From positions 416,659 to 480,658 of the forward strand of contig KN832568.1 in the NCBI GenBank assembly GCA_000827205.1: a DNA stretch of 64,000 bases, in the 5' to 3' direction. This document shows positions 59,464 through 64,000 of the stretch, piece after piece. The notes beneath the pieces were generated by a model. The model had not been told where the DNA came from and ran no database searches. It worked only from the letters and a program-made list of their open reading frames with translations. The DNA comes from Plicaturopsis crispa FD-325 SS-3 (taxonomy: Eukaryota > Basidiomycota > Agaricomycetes > Amylocorticiales > Amylocorticiaceae). The position numbers were made by a program, and so were the translations under genes. Numbering within the stretch: position 1 is the stretch's first letter; each line of letters begins with the position of its first letter.

Positions 59464-61419
59464 TCAAAGGTACGAGCTAAGCTTTGGCACTCCTTGCACC
59501 ACCTTGTTCACCTCGTCGCGCCAGGTAGTCACCCGCACCTTGCACTCTGTGCATAAGCCGGAGTCCTTTACCGTACAGCAGATGCCATAGATTTTCAAGA
59601 GTGATGCAGAGTCCCCTCCGAGTTGCAGAGAGATCCTGCTAGCGGCAGTGGTACGGCAGCAGGCGCAATCTACAGAGCACGACTTGACCAGCTGACGATA
59701 AGCTGCGTGGAGCGCAGACACCCAGCCTTCGCGATACAGTGTCTGGACATGTCGAGTTAGATGCGGCTAATTGTCAATAGACGTGCATACCAAGGCCAGG
59801 GCATATTCCATGGGAAACGATTTTAGCTGCGTACGGACTGTGTCGGGTGAGAGAGGAACGGCGCGCTTCGCGGCCTGATCAGCGATTGAGAGATGGCCGT
59901 GTCTGATGGCCCATCCCATGACTGGTAGCGGGTGATCAGGCATCGCAAGTCTACGAGGAACATATGGGTCGTATCGATTAGCTTTCGAGACTTCAAATTT
60001 GGAGGGAAAACCCACTGCATTGCCTTCCTGCAAGGCACCAAAGCAGTATACACCTCGTATTTCTCGACGGCCTCTGCAAGGTCTGCTAGATCTTCGAACA
60101 GGATGCCACTAAGATCAGGTTGTGGCAGCCGTGACATGAAGCGCAGTAAAAGCTCGAGTGCCTTCGACGACTCCCCGAGGGAGACGATCTCTGGTTTATC
60201 CTGGGTGCATGTCGCGGAATTCGCCCCACCGAAACTTTCCGAGTGAACAGCAAGGTTTTCCTTGGAAAATCGGAATTGTACTCCGTCACTGGATTGGAGG
60301 ACAACGTCGTATTCGTCGCGCCAAACTGGGAGGTGCGTACTGTGAGCCTATTGGCCATCAAGGGGAGGGTGAAAGCGCACCATTAAAGAAGTCCAAGACC
60401 TGTTTCTTGGGGTAAAGGTGCTGGCTGAAGCTGCTGAACTTCTTCACCGCATCTATCTCTGATTTCAAGCTAATGCACCACTTGGAATGCCAGAAACTCT
60501 GATCGTCCGATGCGCAAGAGAAGTCGCTCATTGCTTGTACTGACCTCAGCCCTTCCAGAAGTTCTAAGGCTATGGCCCTAATCGATTTCCTGCAGCCAGC
60601 ACAGCTACCGGTCTTGGCACCAAGACTGAGAGTTTTGAGAGAACGTGATGCGCGTGCAAGAATAACATTCCATTGTTCCCGGTAACAAGCCTGGGCGTAG
60701 ATCAAGCATTTCAATCAGCTATGGTTTCAAGAGGAATCTGCGGGAGCTAAGGCTCACCCAGGACACCGCTAGGAGCGAAGGGAGGCGAGCTAAAGCTTCG
60801 CCGACTTCCTCTGGTGGCATTTTGATGGTGAAGGGGGCTGAGTAATCGGCCAGATCAACGTGCCCATACTTGACAGCGTGGGCGAGGATATCGAGTGAAT
60901 GTTCGGGAAGGATGCTCCTAAAAACGCGAGTTCAGTAGGACCCATACGAAGGATTAGTTTGACACGTACCGCATGCGATCCTGACAGGCTGGCAAGGCAG
61001 AATAAACTCCGTATTTATTGACTGCTTCGGCAAGCGCAACCATATCCACAAAAGGGAGTCCTTCGAGGGAAGGGGGCAACTGCCGCGACATGAATTGGAG
61101 GAGTAAGTCCAACGTCTTGGACGTTTCGTCGACCGCGATCGTATCGATCACCACGCTCGAGGGCTCCTCCGCATTGCTCGTAGCTAAGGGATTGGTATCT
61201 TTAGTGTCTGTGTTCAAGAACCCCACGGAGTGCACTTTGATGTTCTTGCGATAAAAGTTGAATGCGACGCGATCGTTCGATATCAATACAATGTCGTGAT
61301 CTGTAGCGCTAACTGCAACGACACGGATATTAGCCAGCGACTACGGCACGAATCAAGGTCGCCTCACAGCGTGCGGAGGTGGAATCCTTTGGAGATTTGG
61401 AGTGGTCAGCGGTGCTCAT
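59464..61419 (-). CDS. Tandem (double) BTB/POZ-like protein, copy 3
   Basis: Unit 1 starts MSTADHSKSPKDSTSARF, then SATDHDIVLISNDRVAFNFY, RKNIKVHSVGFLNTDT, LDLLLQFMSRQLPPSLEG, LAEAVNKYGVYSALPACQDR, EHSLDILAHAVKYGHVDLAD, ACYREQWNVILARASRSLKT, GSCAGCRKSIRAIALELLEG and VKKFSSFSQHLYPKKQ. Unit 2 begins VWRDEYDVVLQSSDGVQFRF, then SKENLAVHSESFGGAN, ELLLRFMSRLPQPDLSGILF, DLAEAVEKYEVYTALVPCRK, VMGWAIRHGHLSIADQAAKR, LYREGWVSALHAAYRQLVKS, then CACC and LCTECKVRVTTWRDEV, ending KLSSYL. The joining intron (60326-60380, gtgcgc..ctcccag) is GT-AG and in frame. Here unit 2 has no ATG of its own before the BTB, the best evidence that the two units form one protein. Confidence 0.85.
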
Positions 61420-62154
61420 GATTTGGAATGAGATGAGAATTTGTCCGGGTGGTCGACCATATAGTCAGTTAAGCGCCGCCTGCCTGCCACCTCGTGCACA
61501 GTCGTAGAACCACTCGCAGAAGCACAAGACTAGCCGTCGCAGTCTGTGTCAGTAGCATCTACGCCATTTTGGCTCAACTCAGGTAGCTGAAAGGTTTAGG
61601 GCGTCCAGGTAAAGAACGTGGTTTGCTCTGTGCAAACGTCGAACAGCGGGACCAGCGTGCATTTCGTAGCACCCTGACGATCCAGTTACGATTACTACTC
61701 GCTCCGCTGCACCTCGTAGAATGTACTCACCTCTGTTGTTCCCGAGCGCTGAGCATCCCTTCCGAGTCACGTCCGCAGGAATTTCATTGTACAGTGCGAT
61801 GCGCATCCTGTGCGCATCACAAACGGCGTGAACACAACTCACAGACCCTAGTGTCCTGATTAAACGCCTTTGAACGCCTACTAGCAGGCATTAATATTGC
61901 TTTCTCTTCAAGGAAGAGGTTCTGCAGAAATCCAACGGGCACTGGTAGAGAGAAATAAATTGAGCTTTGCAAGTTGTTTGCAAGCGATTTAAAAGTTCTC
62001 AAATTGAAATAAATAATTGTTTTGTCGGTGCGGGGTGGCGCGGTCACGTGATACAAATTATTGCAGTAAACGGACTCAAATAATTATCGACTTTTGCTCT
62101 TTGACCACAACCACCACAACGCCTGTATTCGTTTGACCATCCAAATACTTGTCT
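61420..62154. other. Divergent intergenic region
   Basis: About 735 bases, AT-rich between 61900 and 62100. No gene supported. It should hold promoters for double-BTB copy 3 and the large nuclear protein. Confidence 0.5.
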
Positions 62155-64000
62155 ATGATGCTGGAGACAGGGCAGGACGATGCCAGCTGGGTCGTGGCGG
62201 ATAGCGAAGGCGAGGACGACGCCGTGTTTCTCAAATCGCGACAGCCTGTGTCGAATGCAAACGGTGCGCAATTACTTCTACTTTGTGCTCTGTGTAATCT
62301 GTACTGAACAGTCGCTTAATGAGCGTGCAGTCTCTTCGATCCAGAACTCTGCACATTCGCCGAAGCCGGTGGGCGACACCTCTGCTATATCCTCCTTCAC
62401 GCCCAACACCAGCATCGCACCCCGTCCCAAACCTACAGCCGCATCCAACATCTCCACCTTCACTGCAAACGCATCCGGCTCGTCATCGAGCAATCCACCG
62501 TCTAGGCCGAGACCCCGACCGCGTTTCGCAGGGAAACCCTCGCCTGACTCTGCGACCGCGATCGCCTCCGCTATCAACGACGCGTCCTCCCTTCCAAAAC
62601 CGAACGAATCGCACACATCGCCTATTCAATCTGCATTGCCTCCGCAAGACCTCTCGCTTTCCGCTGCCGAACGCGCAAAGACGCGCAGACGGACCGCTGC
62701 GAAACCAGTAGCGGGGCCGTCGAAACAGACCTCCCCGATCAAGGACTTCTCGGGCCCGCGTATCGAGACACTCGACACCGGCCGCACGTCGCCCGACATC
62801 ATCGAGATCCCGAGCTCGGACGTGGAGGAAGACGAGCTCGAGGACGAGTTATCTCTCCTTCCGCGAAACCCCAAGCCCAAACCCAAATCGAATAAGACCG
62901 CGGCCTCCGCGTCCAAGCGCCCCTCGGACGCCCCTCACCCTCTACCAAAGTCGGCCAAACGCGCGAAGACGACGCACGCGGAGAATGAGCCGCCCGAGCT
63001 CGGGTCGATCCCGCTCGCGAGCTCCCACCCGCACCCCGGCCCGTCCAGCTCCCTCCCTCCCTCCGACCCGCCGCCGCCTTCGACTGCCTCCCATGCGCCG
63101 AGCCCGAAGCGGAAACGCGATGACGCACAGGACGCGCAGCGCGATGCAGGACAAAACGCGCAGCGCGATGCAGGACAAAACGCGCAACGCGATGCAGGAC
63201 GTGACGCGCAACGCGATGCAGGGCGTGACGCGCGAGCGATGCCGCCACCGCCGCCCACCTTCTTCGCCGGGTCCTCCTCGTCCGTCGTCGGGGCTCCGAT
63301 TGTAGATTCGGGTGTCGAGCTATCGTCCGCGCCGCCGTCGAAAAAGGCGAAGAAGAGCGGCGATGCGGATGCGGCGAAGGGAAAGAAGAAGGCGGGAAAG
63401 AAGGCTGCTGCGAAGAAGGACGGGGACGGCGCGCTTGAGGTGGTGATCGAGACTGGGAAGACACGGGCGAGACCGAAGCCCAAGGCGAAGGGGAAGGGTA
63501 AAGAGAAGGAAGTGTTCAAGAGCAGCGAGTTCGTCGACAGCGACGACGACGCTCCCGCTCCCGCTCCCGCTGAGCCGCCTCCCGAGAAGACGGTCCGTGT
63601 CACTGCGAAAGAGCCGATACCGGATCCGGACTCGGAGCTGTCTGTTCTCGAGTCGGAGGTAGAGGCGGCGAAGTCGAAGAAGGCGAGGGCGCCGAGCAGG
63701 AAGAAGAAGAGCCCTGTTGATGAGGCGCCGGTTGCGGAGCCTGTGAAGAGGAAAGGGAAAGGGAAAGGGAAAGTCGTCTTATCCGAAGATGAGGACGAGG
63801 ACGAGACCGTGCCCGCCGTTAAACCAACGGAGAAAGAGAAAGAAGTGGAGCCCGCTCGGTCGACCAGCCCCGCACACATCGAGGTCAAGGTAAGTCTCCA
63901 TCTGCTCCTCAGTAACGCGCCCGCTCATAAGTATAACGTACCCTTAGGAGAACCGCGCCCCTGCCCGTCCTCCAATCCCACCTCCCCGACAACCCGCATC
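62155..64000 (+). CDS. Long disordered Lys/Ser/Pro-rich nuclear protein, 3' end cut by window edge
   Basis: Starts MMLETGQDDASWVVADSEGE; an intron follows after VSNAN. The long second exon is almost wholly low-complexity: Ser/Pro/Asn-rich, then IIEIPSSDVEEDELEDELSL, a Lys/Ala-rich stretch with several nuclear-localisation-like clusters (SPKRKRDD; SKKAKKSG; KGKKKAGKKAAAKK), a tandem repeat of about seven residues (QRDAGQNA) from roughly 63120 to 63225, and acidic blocks (SDDDAPAPAPAEPP; LSEDEDEDE). An intron starts near 63892 and the next exon (ENRAPARPP) runs off the window. Composition is that of a chromatin- or nucleus-associated scaffold; identity unknown. Confidence 0.7.

Noticed and set aside
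62626-63888. Long minus-strand ORFs over the right-edge gene
   Set aside because: Shadows of a low-complexity coding exon; the plus strand has the spliced, NLS-bearing product.

Overview
This window is a nuclear segment of a basidiomycete fungus, most likely an agaricomycete near the Polyporales. The evidence is many short introns (about 45-75 nt), clustered genes on both strands, a polyporopepsin-type aspartic protease, an F-box/LRR protein, P450s and fungal-only membrane families. All exon models were built by eye from splice signals and family resemblance; no alignment or transcript was available. One ambiguous base (n) lies near position 58.

Layout. 1-11.2 kb: TEA/ATTS factor, bHLH factor, TAN1 tRNA acetylation protein, a multi-pass membrane protein with a MITE-like insert in its last intron, and capping protein beta. 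11.8-20 kb: cyclophilin (PPIL3 type), an atypical G-alpha, HEN1-like methyltransferase, V-ATPase subunit e and ERG11/CYP51. 20.3-24.5 kb: mitochondrial DSS1-type exoribonuclease, divergent from an acidic/basic nuclear protein. 24.5-27.3 kb is gene-poor. 27.3-35.4 kb: secreted aspartic protease, a complete intron-rich telomerase reverse transcriptase, and a glutathione peroxidase with a 5-nt microexon and an upstream in-frame ATG that would add a mitochondrial-type leader. 35.9-46.1 kb: NAD(P)-binding protein, F-box protein, VPS51, an unknown Pro-rich protein, a DUF427 protein and elongation factor 2.

46.4-61.4 kb is the accessory region. It opens with an 804-bp foldback transposable element with apparently identical 294-bp arms and a 9-bp target-site duplication. 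It then holds three copies of an unusual gene whose product appears to contain two BTB/POZ-like units in tandem, joined by an in-frame intron at the same place in each copy. A fourth, partial copy is also present. Between the copies lie a coiled-coil protein, a P450 and a DUF6534 membrane protein. The window ends in a long disordered Lys/Asp-rich nuclear protein cut by the edge.

Most genes are housekeeping and not functionally linked. The best candidate for something undescribed is the double-BTB family with Cys-pair C-terminal modules, expanded locally next to a young foldback element.
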